From Eopsaltria australis (lineage: Eukaryota; Chordata; Aves; Passeriformes; Petroicidae): DNA of 64,000 nt. The DNA lies in NCBI GenBank assembly GCA_034509425.1, contig JAVTVJ010011652.1, positions 7,541,001-7,605,000 on the forward strand, given 5' to 3'. A program made the translations under genes and the position numbers. Shown one piece after another: positions 11,996 through 25,334 of the stretch (the stretch's first letter is position 1; each line of letters opens with the position of its first letter). The notes under the pieces were generated by a model. That model saw only the letters and a program-made list of their open reading frames with translations. It was not told the DNA's origin and made no database searches.

Positions 11996-13999
11996 CTGCA
12001 AAAGCATCCATTGGGAACAGGTCAGCACACTGAAGAAAACCAGTCTGAAACTTTCCAGCTCAGCCTTCAGGGGTAGTTTGCCAGTGGTAGAGGGGGAAAA
12101 TGCTGCTGAGCACCTGAAATGTCCCAACAGGCTGCAGATGAGGCCGTGCACAAGTGGTGCCAGCTCCCTGGCTTTTGAGAAGCGGGAAGACTCGGCCTTT
12201 CCCTGCACAGATGGGGGTTTAATCAGGCGCAGTTCAAGCACATGGGTGTTCAGCACTAATCCAATTTCCCTCCATTCATTAGGGTGGTTATTCATCACTC
12301 GGGAATGATGAAAGGCTGCGAGTCCATGTGGATGCTGGAGAGCAGCAGCACTGCTCAGTGCAGGAGTGTGACCATGAGCTCCTTCCTTGCTGCTGAGCCT
12401 GACTGTGGTGGGGATGGCAGGGGAGCTGCTGGGGGATCTCAACCCCTTCACAACAAATTGCAAGCCAGGCTTGCTACATTGAGCTCTGGGGATCAAGTCA
12501 TCTCAGGCTTGTTCAGCAGTCATATGGGAAACTGCCTGAAGCACAGGTTAATACCTGCAGACAAGGAGCTGCTGAGCTGGGAGAGGATCTGAAGTGGTGG
12601 AAACTTGTGGCCCTGCTGTGCTCCACCAGATCCAACTCCTAGTGCTCAGTGGTCCCACAAAACAGAAGCTTTAATAAGATGGTCCCAACCCAAGCTGGAG
12701 AAAGGCCTTGGTCTGGGAGAGCAGAGCTGTGGGGAGTGGGTGCAGGAATGGCCATCCCTCCAGGCTGGTCAGAGCTCAGGTACAGCACCAGCCAGAACAG
12801 ACACCGGTGAGGCTGCTCAGGAAAGGCCTTGGGATCTGCCTTGGGTGCACGTTTGCTTCAGGGTCTGACAGATGCACTCCCACCCCTGCCTGTGGCGCCT
12901 GGGTAGACAGGTCAGGAGGCTGCCAGAGCATGTCATGGCTGTGCTCTAGGACCCTGGCACCCAAGAAAAGATAAGACATGTGTTTCTCTCTGTTCCTTTC
13001 CCCGTATGTGTAGCTCAACACCTTTGCTTTCCAGACAAACAGCAAAGTTTGCACAAATGTCTAAGATTCCCTTTCAACTCCCAACTCCTGTCATCAGGGG
13101 GAATATTCTGGCCATTAAAGACAAAAAATGTGAATTATCCTCCATGGTTGGTGTAAATTTTGGTGTGACGTGAATCAAAGGGGCTGAAAACACAGAGGAA
13201 TCAAAGGCTGTTGAGTAGGTGCAAGTGTGAGTGTTTTCTTGCTGCATTTATTCCCCAGTGAGAGTAGACAGCCCTTGTAGCACGGCTCACAGGGATGAGA
13301 GTTACTGCCCTGCACCAGGGAGCTAAAGGGTAACTATCAATTGGTGGCTGGAGAGATATTGGGTAATTCTGAGGGTAATCATGAGGTGTCTGGGGACCTC
13401 TGGGTCATCGCCATGGGGCACCTGGGCTGTGAGCAGGTATTTAAGCATGTTCTGGGTGAACCAAGCTGGCTCACATCCTGGACAGGGTGTAGTCCTGCAG
13501 ACCCACTTGAGGGCCTCAGCACAGAGTGCTGAAGGGGCAAGGGGTGAAAGCTGCTTACCACCCATGGAGCTGAGCTCCCAAACCTCTGGCCACTCTGTCT
13601 GTCCATCCTGTGCCCTCTTTGGCTGAGAGTTGGGTATAAATGCATCTGAGATGCTGTGCTCCTCTCAGCCTAGACGGTGATCTGGGGATCTGAAATCACC
13701 CCCAGGCTGCTTGTTGGTGTGGGGACTCCTTGGCCTCTTCACTTGGCCCTTTTCTTTCCTTTCTTCTGTGGGATTTCTCCTCCAAAGCACTGACTCCTCA
13801 GTCCCACAACCTGAACCCTTCATTCATTCATTCAGTATCCATCTCATGGCACCTTCCAAAACCTCCCTGGCATCTCTGCAGCCCCCTGGCCTCCCTGAGC
13901 CCATCTCCCCTCCCTGTGCAACACCCCACTTCCCAAACCCTGGCTGAGCAGCAAGGCGCTAACACCGGCACCCTCTACCTTCCGAAAGGGGCTGGTGGT

Positions 14000-14080
14000 T
14001 GTGTTTGATGGGAGTAATCCATCTCCATCATTGTAATGACCGTTCCCATTAATCGGCCATAAACTAATAAAGTAAGCACT
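14000..14080. promoter_or_regulatory. Candidate conserved element
   Basis: GAGTAATCCATCTCC, CATTGTAATGACCG and CCCATTAATCGGCC plus AAACTAATAAAG in 80 bp. GTAATCC is a bicoid-type (OTX/PITX) core in reverse (GGATTA). Inference only. Confidence 0.3.
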
Positions 14081-14082
14081 TT

Positions 14083-14107
14083 CCCCTCCACCCCCCACCC
14101 CCCCCCA
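14083..14107 (-). repeat. C-rich tract (G-quadruplex capable on minus strand)
   Basis: C-tracts of 4, 2, 6 and 9 separated by single bases, i.e. TCCCCTCCACCCCCCACCCC and on. It lies at the edge of an AT-rich candidate element with ATTAATCGGCCATAAACTAATAAAG. Confidence 0.7.
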
Positions 14108-14159
14108 ACTTCATTAAGTCTTTAGTACATTAATATGTCTTACTTAGTGTCTGCTTTGG

Positions 14160-14275
14160 CCTCTGGTTTTGTGGTTGGGTTTGGGTTTTTTAGTTTGTTT
14201 TGGGGTTTGGGGTTTTTGTTTTGTTGGTTTGGGTTTTTTTTGTTTTGGTTTGGTTTTTTAAATTTTTTTCCTGTG
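14160..14275 (+). repeat. T/G-rich low-complexity tract with GGGTTT words
   Basis: Repeated TTTGGG, TTTTGGGG and TTTGTTTTGG words; the strand is nearly devoid of A and C for 100 bp. G-runs in pairs (14176-14185 and 14202-14212) could form G-quadruplex. Telomere-like in wording but not a true TTAGGG array. Confidence 0.8.
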
Positions 14276-14406
14276 GGGAGCATGGATTTACTTGCTGATG
14301 TTATTCCCTGCAGCCCAAGGAAGCTTTGACAGCCCAGGTCATCCTTACATCAGCAGGAACATCATGCGTGCTGATGAGCCGAGAAGAAAGGGACAGGGAC
14401 AGGGAT

Positions 14407-14436
14407 TGGGGCGGGGGAAGGAGGGAGGGAGGGAGG
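14407..14436 (+). repeat. G-quadruplex-capable (GGGA)n tract
   Basis: GGGGCGGGGGAAGG followed by three GAGGG-type units: at least four G-runs of three or more with 1-3 nt loops. It lies directly beside a TAATTC/ATTAA-rich candidate enhancer (14450-14600). Confidence 0.8.
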
Positions 14437-14439
14437 AAT

Positions 14440-14680
14440 AAAAGATCCCGTACACCTCCAAATTAAATTTGTGATGCCTGGCATCAGATGGGCCCGCAGC
14501 CAGAGATTAATTCGACTGATCAAGTTATAAAGAGCGCTGAGGCAGGTAATCAATCTTGGAGCTGTCAGGCGAACAGGCAGCAGCATTAACCTGGCAGGAC
14601 TCACACACACACACACGCGCGCGCTGAAGCCTTTTTAATTCCGTTCACATTGACTATTATTTCCCAGGCCTGTTTATTTT
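14440..14680. promoter_or_regulatory. Candidate conserved element beside non-B-DNA tracts
   Basis: CAAATTAAATTTGTGATGCC, GATTAATTCGACTGATC, GTAATCAATCTTGG, GCTGTCAGGCGAAC and TTTTTAATTCCG form a homeodomain/PBX/MEIS-like cluster. CAAATTAAATTTG (14459-14471) is an inverted repeat. It is bounded by a G-quadruplex tract and contains the CA/CG repeat. Confidence 0.4.
14600..14626. repeat. (CA)n(CG)n alternating repeat
   Basis: A CACACACACACACAC run followed directly by GCGCGCGC. Alternating purine-pyrimidine, Z-DNA prone. Confidence 0.9.
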
Positions 14681-17159
14681 GGAAGGGCTTATGGGTGGGG
14701 GGTAGTGGTGCTTTGCTCTCTCCTCCTCCATCCCTGGCAGCAATAGCCCCATTCAAGCAGAGCATCGTTCTCCCCCTTGTGCACCCACCACCTCCGTGTG
14801 CAAAGGGGAAGCCCTTGGACATGAAGTTAGAAGGTTTTAGCAACAGTTTTCAACTATGTTTTCTGCTGGATACTGAGAAGACTCAGGCTAGGTTTCCTTC
14901 TCTTTCCAGACTGTGGTGATGGTGTTACTGTTCCCCACCAGCCCTCTGGCTGTGACTAATCCCAGGCTTGTGGTGCTCTGCCCAGGACACCCCTCAGTCA
15001 CTCAGAGCCCCCACGTGTCTCTGGAGGTTTACAGAGCCACTGTTCCACTCTGGGTCAGCTGCAAACTGGAGCTTCTTGGAGCTGGATCTGCAGAGCCCAC
15101 AGTGGATGAAGGCCAGGAGCTCTCTTTGGAGATCTTCCTTAGGAATAGGGTGTAAGCAGATTAGCAGTGGTGGGAGCTGGGCAGCTCCCAGCTTGGTCTG
15201 AGGCTTGGGACTAACAACCCTTCTGGCAGCAGAGGGGAGTTCTATCCCTACGGGCTGGAGGTCCCTATGCTGGCCAGGTGCTGAGCAGAGACCTTACCTG
15301 GTCCAGCCTCAGATGTGGATGGGACAGGTCCTACAGACTGAGTGTTGGGAGTCTAAAGAGCCTTGGATCAGCTCCATGGAAGGGAGACTTGCAGGCAAGA
15401 GCAGGGACAAGGCCAGGCAGGGACACAGGAATGGGATGTTTCAAGGGAGAGCTAAACTTGGGGCAATTGGAAAGATGACAGAAGGAGGAGTTTGGGGTGC
15501 TCAGCCAGCACTGTAATGTGTCTGTGAGACCACCTGTGCTCCCATGGGGATTGCTGGCCATAAATATGGGCTCAGTTGCTGGCTGCTCATAGCAAACCAC
15601 CCATGGCATTGGCAGGCAGTGGGGCCTCCTTCCGCGAGGAGAGGAGGGTGCAATCCCCTGCTAACTCCTCTCTGGCTGAGGACGTCTTCCCGGATTATGC
15701 AGTCAAACAGCAATGTCTCCATGCAGAAATCAACTGGTGACAGCCACCAAAAGCTGTTGGTGGGTATTTTTCACCAGGTCAAACACATAGTGCCCCCTCT
15801 GGCATCCTCCAGGATCTGGGAGAGGACCTGGGCTGGTGAACCAATTTGTATTGATGCTGGATGCTGAGCCTGGCTCAAATGGATGGGACTAGAAGCTGGC
15901 TCTGCAGGGACCTACACCTGGTGGCTGGTGGCCCTGCAGACCCTGTCTGAGTGCTTGTTTACTGAAAAGGCTCAGGTACAAGTTGTACCCATACTGCAGC
16001 TCTTCTGGTTGACCCAGCTGCCCTCGCTGAGCCCCTGGGCCGGCAGCCTTTTGGCTCAGAGCCGTGCTGTCCCATGTCCAGGCAGGCTGGAATTTTGCAG
16101 TGGTCATAAAGTACTTTCCAAGTGCCAAAAGCTGCAGACTGTCAGCATGACACAAGCAGGACACGTGACTCGGGGTGCTGGGAATGCTGTGTCCTTTTCG
16201 GGATGTTCAAGTGGGTCCTTTCAGGCTGGAACAAAATGCGTGGGCAGCTGAGGGGTCTGAGAAATGCTCTGTGGTGGGAGCTGGTGTCTTTGTAAGAGGA
16301 GTTTCTTTCCACGCAAGGAGGCCCAGTCAAACATTTCAAAATCCTTTTGCTCCCACAGTTTTCCTGTGCATCCCCTTCAGGGCCTGTCAGTCAGGCTGCA
16401 ATGGCCCTGCTGAGAGCCAGGGCACCCAGCACAGCTGCGGCTTACATCTCTACCCAGCTCCTGCATCTCTGCATCCAGCATGTGTGTTTGTGCAAGGGCT
16501 GTACCAAGGGCTGAGCAGGGGCACTCTCCTCTAGGGTGCTTGGAGTAGGTCCCCAAAGGGACAGAGTTTGGGAGAGGATTGCTGGGTGATGCACTCAGCA
16601 CCAGCACCCATCCTCTGTGCCCCTCATCTCTAAAGGGAACGTGGGGGTGGATGCTGTGTGCCCCAGGGATGTCCCCATCCTCCCTCATGTCCCCCATAAA
16701 GCAGGCCAGGGGTGCTGGTGCTGCTCCTCTCTCTGTGCTGGGAAGGTGTCCTCTTCCCTCTGTTCAGAGAAAGTAGTTGCAGCCATTCCCCCATTTCCTG
16801 TCCCAGTGGCCCCATTCCTGCCATCCCATGATGCTCTGATTGATGCCTTGGCTCCTTGCACCAGATCCACCAACAAACACCTGTATCCTCTGCTGCCTGT
16901 GCCAACCCCACCAGCTCACAGGGCTGCAGGCAACAGGGGTTCCTTCTGGTGCCAAACCTCTCCTGCTCAGCTCATGCCAGCAGATTTTGGAGCTGTTTGG
17001 TGCCAGCGTCTTCTCCAATTAATCTTCCTCCTCCCTGGCTCCCCTTCTCACTGGGCCACATCTTGGGGAGGATCCATCGATCTCGGAAGTGCCCAACAAA
17101 GCACCTGGAGCTCAGACTAGGCTGTGTTCCCCAGCACCTTCTCCAGGTTGCTGGGTAGC

Positions 17160-17300
17160 AGTGCGGATGTTGTCTTCATATTTGATGATATTATTAACAC
17201 TAAGGGGGTGAGGGGGAAGTAGCACTAATTGATCTGGTAATAATGTTAATAGAAGCTCTTATGAGCTTACCCATTAAGAATAATTAAGGAAGGGTGAGTG
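17160..17300. promoter_or_regulatory. Candidate conserved element
   Basis: TTTGATGATATTATTAACAC, AGCACTAATTGATCTGG, AATAATGTTAATAG and CCATTAAGAATAATTAAGG within 140 bp of otherwise plain DNA. TAAT/ATTA cores dominate. Confidence 0.35.
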
Positions 17301-19669
17301 AGGGGAGGAGGTTGAAGGGAAATCCACCAAGGCTGGGATGGGCCCACTTGGTGAGGATTTGCAGCTCTTCCAGCTCACCACCCTCTGCCCTGGCCTCCAC
17401 ACCTAAACTCTCTTCTGTTCCTGCTCCCAAGGTCTCAGGCAGGTCTAAGTTCTCCAGCTGGAACTGGGGCAGCTGAAAGCACAAGTCCCACAAGCTTTGG
17501 GAGGTGTGAGGGTGAGACCTTCCCTGTCGGTACCCAGAAAAGATGGAGGTCCCATGGAAATTTAGCAGGGACCACTGGAGAGGTGGTGGCTTTCTTCCAA
17601 AGATCTCCCAGCAGAAGGTGAGCATCACTTCTTGCCAGGTTTTTCAGGGATGCTGGGACTGCTCTGGATCAGAGGCTGGCTTGGCAGGAGCAACATCCCT
17701 GTGCCAAGCTGCAGACACTGCAAATCTCCATGCTGGGAACGACCATGGGACATCCTGGACAGGATGGGTGAGCTCTGGCATGGAGAAAAAACTCAAGCTC
17801 CAAGGCAATTGCCAAAAGAATCTCGGTGGGGTCAGGGGTTAATACAGACAGGGCTGCTCCTAAAAATGGCAGGGAAAACAGGTGGGATTTCAGTGGCTGA
17901 TAACAGGAGGTAGCAGGGACAGGTTGAGCTATGAGTTGGAGAGGCAGATCAGCCTGACTGTGGGACAAGGGGCTGCAAGGTACCTGCGGGCAATGGAGGG
18001 GCAAATCCCCTGCACCTTCCCTACTCATGGGACTGCAGGCAGTGTGGCACAGCTCCTGAACTCTTGGAGACACTATCCCCTGCTTTCCCCCCCTTGCAGA
18101 GCTCATTGTGGGTGCCTGGCTTGGTTGATGCTGCCAGCTACCAGCACTGAGTTGGTTTCCAGGGGTCTGGGTGGCATATGCCTAATAAACAAGGAATTCA
18201 GAGGATGAGGGTGATGCTACAGCTCTGTCTACAGCAAACAGCCAGATGCCCCAGGTTTGCTTTGCCTGTGAGCTGCCCCAAAGCAGGACAAAGTGCCCCT
18301 GGCTCCCAGCAACTCAGTCTGCTCCTGGCCTGCTCCCAGCCTGTCCATCTGCAACCAGCTGGGACATGCAACCGGAGCGGGGCCGCGGGGCAGGCGGATG
18401 TGGGGCTGCTTTGAGTGTCGGGTGGATTTTGCTGCAGGCACTTAAAAGCAGACACCAGGCAGTGGGGCTGGACCAGCTCTCCCCAGCACTCTCCCCCAGC
18501 CCAGACTCATACATCCCCCTGACCTTGGCCTTGCAGCTTGGCTCTGTCCCTCTCTGCCCATCCCTTGAGTTCCCTATGGATGCAGAGCCATGCCCATGGG
18601 TCTCTGGGCAGTCAAACCCCCACACAGCATTTTTTTTCTGTCCTGCCTGTATCACATAAAGGGTGGCTTCACCCTCCTGCAAGTGATGTGGAAACCCTGA
18701 GGCCCCCGGCCATAGGGAGAGATGGGCTGGCTTCTCCCACCGGTGGGATGCAAGATGGAGCTGGTGCCCAGGCTGAATATGGAGGACGTGGAAGAAGCAA
18801 CCTGGAGCACCCAAGCCAGCTCAGGGCTGGCTGCATGCAGTGTCCATGGGAGGATGACACCTGCTTGCCCTGGTGCCCCTAGGCTGACACAGCAGGCGAC
18901 TCTGTCTGTGTTTGTTTGCTTTGAGAAAAGGAGTGAAACCAGATCCAGCCGTGCTGCTGTTCGTGGCAGGGCCCTGACACAGACACAGGTACAGGTAGAG
19001 AGAGGTGGGATGCCAGTGCTCACTGGAGAGGCCATGTCCTTGCTGTGAGTGCCTCGGCCACAGGGAAGCATCTTCACACCACTTCTCAGGACATCCATCT
19101 CTGCCCATCCCACCCCCACCTGCAGCCCTTCAGTGTCCTGTCTGGAGCAGAAAATCCCATTTTTTTATGATTTGGTAGCATTGCCATGTGGTGTGTTGGG
19201 TACCAACACAGGAATGGGGACCAGGCTGATGGTGTGACGCTGCAGAGTTCCTTGGACTTCCCTGCCACTTCAGCTTACGTGACTGGCAGAGGGTCCCTGT
19301 GAGGAGATCAGTGACATCTTAAAAGCTGCTGCAACACTAGCCGGTGGCTTGGAAACACCCATATGTTCTGCCAAGCCCTGGGGAGGGCAGCCAGGGCCAG
19401 CAGGCTTCAAATATTGATCATGGCCAGCATGTTCATAGAACATCTTCCAAGCCCAGCCATCGTGGCCAGATGTCCCTGGTTTAAATACCCCATGGGTAGA
19501 AATAAGTGGTACCAGTTCCTTGAAGTCCAAATAACTCAAAGCACCCCCCTGTGTCACCCAGGGGTGACAGAGCCACCCATTGACATGGCAGGCCCAGCAT
19601 GACCTGTGTGACCATGAATCACCTCCACACAGGGGTGACACCCTTCCTCCCCTGTGAATGCAGCCTGAC

Positions 19670-19805
19670 TAATGGGGCTTGGGACCCTTAGTGGGAATCC
19701 AGAGCAGTGATTTACATTTAATTAGCCAAACGAGTATGAAAATAGACTCTGCCCAAGAGCCTACTAATAACTTTCTGTGTTAATAGCTTGGGCTAATATC
19801 AGTCC
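19670..19805. promoter_or_regulatory. Candidate conserved element
   Basis: TTACATTTAATTAGCC, CTACTAATAACTTTC and GTTAATAGCTTGGGCTAATA, all TAAT-rich and unique, between GC-moderate stretches. Inference from composition. Confidence 0.3.
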
Positions 19806-20399
19806 TCCCTGGAAGATCACTGTGCTGCACAGTGAAACGAGGGCCCAGCCAGGTTGCAGAGGGAAGTGGGGTTGGCCATGCCAGTGAGCAGGAGAAAGTT
19901 CTTCCTGCTAGGCAGTCTGTGACCATGGATTCTCCCCTTCTTTTTAATGGGTGCCACAGGTCTGATGCTATCAAGGCTCTAAAACATGTAGTTAAAACCT
20001 CACCACACGGATACAACTCAGTGGTGGCTTTCCTGTGTCACATTGATTAGTAAATCTAGATATGAATAAAGAGACATTTTGTTGCTGAAGGCTGTGATAC
20101 AAGAGGAAGGAGTCTGGTGGAACTCCAGCAAAGAGATCAAACTACAAAACACTAGCAAGAGTGTAACTACAGCAGAGAGATCAAACAGCAAAAAATAGTC
20201 AGTGTGCAGAGCCAGCTCAGAACTTGGATTCAAACCCCATCGTATCGGACACCTGTGATCTTGGCTACAAACCCTCAGAGTTCTCCCTCTTTGCACCTTT
20301 CAGCAGATGCACAAGCATCTCTGTCAGGGTGCTGTTGTTGGAAATAAATCAAGTGGCATTCACAGGGCACAGGGGGAGCCTACCTGGAAACAAGTGCAG

Positions 20400-20560
20400 T
20401 CCTGGACAGGGTTAAAAAGGGCATTTGGAGTCAGCAGTTTTCAAAGAAATAAAATAACATCCAGCTTGTTAACTAATTAATGTTAATGAATTGTTAGTTA
20501 TCTAATTAATGTCAGTCAAGTCAGATATTGCACTTTAAATTTTTTTTCTTAAATAACTTC
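20400..20560. promoter_or_regulatory. Candidate homeodomain-responsive element with repeated CTAATTAATG
   Basis: CTAATTAATG occurs twice, at 20473-20482 and 20502-20511, 29 bp apart. GTTAATGAATTG and GTTAGTTATC lie between them. Two TAATTA cores in helical register (about three turns) within unique AT-rich DNA are typical of homeobox enhancers. Confidence 0.4.
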
Positions 20561-23500
20561 TTCCCACCAAGCTGGCCCACTCCCACGGCATCAGAGGGCT
20601 GGTCTGACAAACCTGCAGACTTGTGTGATGGACATGACCTAAGAACCAGCTTTGATGGCTTTGCAGTAAATCACAAATGCACAGGGTTGTCAGAGGATGC
20701 CTGATTTGTGTGTGTCTGATTTCCTAACCTGTCTGGATCCCACTAAACCTGATTAAGGCTAATATGAGATGGATCCGCTCAAAATGTCTTATGGCGGCTT
20801 CGGGTCTCCCCATTCAGGTTTGTCTCTGATTTCTTGCTGTCCAGGAGTCCCCCAGCATCTGTAATTGAATGTGAGGGCTTCTGTCCAGGGCTGCACCCTG
20901 CATTAATCACCTCAACCTGATAGAGCCAGGCCCACAGATCTTCCCAGCATGTGAAATAACTCATGTTAATCATTGCTTGTGATTTATCCTTTTCTCTGTC
21001 TTGTACATGAATTATTCAGGATGATGCTGTGGGAAACTGAGGCAAGGAAAGCCGTGAGTGAGTTCTGTGGCTGGTGCAGGTGGTCTCTGTCCCCCAGCTG
21101 GGAAGGCAGAGTGGGATACAGTGGGGTTCTCCCTCTGGCTCTGGACACATCCAGTCTGCGGGAGGTGCTTGGCTGGGGTCTTCACTCTCACAGGGTCTGC
21201 TGGAAATTAATTGAACAGTTGACAGCCGTGTGTTGAACTCTGGGCATCTCCACCTGGGCTTCTCAGGACAGGCTCTCCTCCCATCTGTCTTTGTGCTGGC
21301 TACAGGGCTGTGTCCATCATTGGCGCCGCATTTGTTTTGCTGTGGGTATTTTTCTTTAGCCCCAATTACACTCAGGCTTACACCAAAACAAACAAGCCCT
21401 GGGACATGGAGGTACCTGGCTGGCTCAGACAGGCTGGTGCCACGGCAGGCCCCAGGGCTGATAAAGGACCTGCAGTGTCGCTGCGCTGGAGTCTGGGCTT
21501 GCAAAATGTGACATGGTTTTTCTTGACAATTAATCACTGGGGAGTAAGCAGCATCAATTAATGGATAATTGGCCTGATTTTGGGTCGGGGTTTCCAGGCT
21601 GGACTCGTTTTGTCCCTCTCTCCACTACAAAAAAGAGCATCCGCATCATGGCACCTGGATGTAAAGCCCTGAGGGACAAAGTGAACTGAGGTGTGGGCTG
21701 ATCCACCAGTGGTGGCACCCGAGGGGATTTCCTTGGGCAGGTGGGAATATTAACAACAAACCCCAAGATGTGGAAAACAAACACAGCTGGCATGAGGACA
21801 TGACTGGCCTTGCACTCACCACTGACAGGCTGGCAGCGTGTGTCCTTTCTGAGCCATGGGCTGTTTTGGGATCTGGATGCTCTGAGGTGTTCAGTTCCCT
21901 GTTGGCCCTGTGTGGGGTCAGAAGCAAGGGCTGCTGACTTGGTATTCAGGGGTGAATTGAGGTGCCTCTAATGCCAGGAAATGCAAATGTTCCTGGTTCA
22001 CACTTGCTTTAGGAAAGACTGCAGTGAGGCATCTGCTTGAAACACTTAATGGGGAAACTGAAGCACCTTAAGCAGCTTTCCTAAGACTGGAAACCCCTGA
22101 TAAAACAGAGAACTTGTAGCCACTTGTGTGGCACTGGGGACAGCTCCTGGGACATCCCCAGCCCTCTCAGCGAAGCAGCCACTTTGGAGGATGGAGTCTG
22201 CCAGTGGTGAGAGCCCTCTCCTTCAGCCAGGGATCACATCCCTCTGCAGTGCGGCTGCCCCGTGTCTGAGCCTGGGAGCTCTGAAACAGGGGAGGAGTGC
22301 GGGATGGGAGAGTAATTTGATGCTCTGAGTGTCCAGGAGAGATCCTGCTAGAAATACCCATCTGACACTGCTTGAGATAAAGCAGGGGAGGTGGGCTCAC
22401 TTTAGCTTATCGGACACATTTCCTCTAGAGAGATCTCCATCAGTTCAGGGAGGAAACTCCTGAATTTTTGTCTTTTGGTGATTTTTTTCCTTTTGAAATT
22501 TTTCAAGGGGAACAAAGATAGTCAGGGAAAAAAATGTTTCACTTGGTGCTTACTTTGTTGGTGAGAAAGTTTTATGTTGGAAAGTTTCTGTCTCTGTTTT
22601 GTTTTATTACCAGGAAATCAAAAAAATTTTTTCCAATTAAGATGAAGTAAAAAATACTGCCTGGAGAACGAGGTGGAAAAGAAATTTTTAAGCTGAAGAA
22701 GAGCAAGTGACACACTTGGAAAGCTGTATTTTTCATAATTATCCAATGGAGACAAAGTGAAGCACAAACACAACATGGGAATTTCACACGCTACTTCAAA
22801 GCTAATTTAATGAAATTTCATTTTTCAGGGACAGAAGCAGCTCGTTAGAAAGCATTTGCAGATACTCCCATCCTCAAGACCAGATCTTCTGCCTCCTGCT
22901 CCGACTCTGCACATGCTGGGGTGGTACAAAACAGCATTTTGGATACCCTCATCCTGTGAAGGGGCTTTGCTTGGCCTTGCCTGCTGTGCTTCACTCCTTG
23001 CATCTGCTGTCATCGGTCCTTGCTGGGTGGGTTTTGGGCTCTCAGAGCTGCCCTGCATCCCCAGTCTGCGGGGGAAAAGTGGCTCCCATTCTGATCCTCT
23101 TCCCCAGGGCCACATCCATGCAATGGGGCTCCTCATCAGGGACCTCTCCCCCAGGCCTTGTTGTCTGGGGAGCTGGATCCCCTCATCTCCCCCACCTTCC
23201 AGCCCCAGCGGTGCAGGTATTGGGGCACTTGAGCAGGATGCTGCCGTGCCAGACAGGGTTTCTGCTCACCTGGCACAAGCCCAGGGAGCTGTCATCTCGC
23301 CACTGCCGTGCTGCTAAGCACCAGGCATCCAGCAGCACTGCCCCAAAACCCAGCAGCAGCTCCAGAGGATCCACCTGGCAAGCTGCAAGTGTGAGCAAAT
23401 GTGCCACTGTGCACCAGCATCTCATAAAGCTTCTGCAAGGCTGTGAGCACATTAAATACCAGTTTTGGTACAGGATTGTGCAGGGACCATATCCTGGGGA

Positions 23501-25334
23501 CCACAGCCTTCAGGAGCTGGGATTGTCTTCATCCATTTGACTTTCCAGCTCCTTTTATCATGGATTTTGAAAATGTGCCACTTGCTAGTGTTTTGCAAGT
23601 GCCCTTTTGTGCTTTTGCTCTGCGAAATGCAGCCCTGAGACAATGCTCTTCCCACTGATATAAGATAAACCACTTTAATTCATTTTCCTTCAAATTTTTC
23701 TCCGATTTTCTGATCTGATTTGGTGATGAGATACTTCTCCAGCCTGCCAAATCTTCTGCTCTTATTTTCGGTTCTGTGTTAACCTGTCCCAATCATTGCT
23801 AAATAGGAGGTTTTAATTTGCTAGTAGTCAGGGTATTTCCCCATAGCCTCAGTACTGAGGTCCATGATGGTCTCAGGAGTTCCCATGGGCAATGGGCAGT
23901 GAAAACAGGCAGTGGTCAGACAGAGCAGCCTGGAGGGAGGTGTCAGCACCACAGCCATTGCTGGGGTGTGAGGAGGGCTGGGATGTGCTGGCCTGATGGT
24001 GGCCTGAGCCCTTTGCCAGCCTGGCAGCAACATTAGGTCCTTGGAAACTGAAGCTTCCAAGATCTCAGTGACCAGCAGGGCTGGGTGTGTGGCCAGGATG
24101 GGCAGTGTGTTCAGTGGCTGATTGGGGTGGTGATGGATGGACGAGGTGTTTGGGGCTCATTAATTTCCTGGCAGGGATCAGCTTGTCACATCCTGTAATG
24201 CAATCAAAGTGGGAGCACATCTCACTCAGGGAACACCAGGAGCACTCAGTCCAGAGGCAGAGCACTGCCTTGCAGCATCCTCCAGCTGATAAGAAATGCC
24301 ACCACTGTAAGAGTTTAGTCCTGTAAATGCTGGCCATGGCTCGGCCTTGGCTCTGTAACCCTCAGCAGGGACACTGCTCCCATTTGGCAGATTTCCCCTG
24401 CCTGCCCAGCAAAGGTGGCTGTGCAGGGGATGTTAGAGCTTAGCTTAGTGCTGCCTTGAAACCCCACCACCTCTGGCTTGCAGGTGTCCTGGGAAACCTC
24501 TGCCCTCTGGAAGCCTGGATTGGCTGAAGCACAGACCACAACACTGGCTGTGGTCCTTCCTTCCTCTCCTGTCCCTGCATCCAGCTTTGGGGCTTGCTGG
24601 GATCCCGAGAGCAGGGTCTCAGTTGTTGGACAGGGGCAATTTCCCTGCTCCAGAGGTACTCTGGTGCATCCAGGCTCACAGACACCTGTGACAGGTTACA
24701 GCCAGCACTCCTGCAGCCGGAGGGTGCTGTGGGGACAGGGCTGCAATGGCAAGTCAGGACAGATGAGCTTGTGCTCCCTCCCAGCCTGAAACTCCCCAAA
24801 TCCCCAACCTCCTCTCCAAGAAGCTCTACTTCCTGTCATCCAAAGCACTGGGAGAGCATGGAAACCAAAAGATTTAGAAAAAGGAAAAAGCCCCCGTGGT
24901 GACAAACATGATCAGCATGGCTGTGAGCCAAGGCACCACTCACCCACCCAGGGGACAAGCTTGGGGGGACACACACAGCCCCTCCAGCTGGGCCTAGGGC
25001 AGAGGGGAGGTTGTTTTTCCGGCTGCAGCATTGTTCTGCAGGACCTGAATAAACACCCAGCCTGGGGCACCCAGGCAAAGGGCACGCTTCCCTCCCAGTG
25101 CCTGGAGTCCTCAAGGAAACCCCTTTTGTCTCTGCTTTTGGCTGACCCTTGGAAAACACCTCCACTCCTTGCAGCCAGCTGTGCCTGCATCAGTACCACG
25201 GGTCCCTTGCTGTTGCAGAGGGTGGGACCCAAGGCTGTATTCCAGCTCCTGTGCAGACGTCTGGTACAAGGTCTCCTCTAGAGAGTCAAGATCTCTCATC
25301 TGCTTCTTCAGAGCCTAAACCCAGCACGCGTGGG

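Larger units (their letters stand above)
2701..13990. other. Intergenic, no gene recognised
   Basis: Unique GC-moderate DNA carrying the candidate elements listed separately (3.5, 7.2 and 9.8 kb), a further AT-rich patch near 12210-12300 and one doubtful MIR-like remnant. No KAZALD1-type cysteine-rich IGFBP/Kazal/Ig exon was recognised on either strand. Confidence 0.65.

Noticed and set aside
19430..19450. TTCATAGAACATC as a CR1 tail
   Set aside because: Only a short word matches; flanking sequence does not follow any CR1 3' end.
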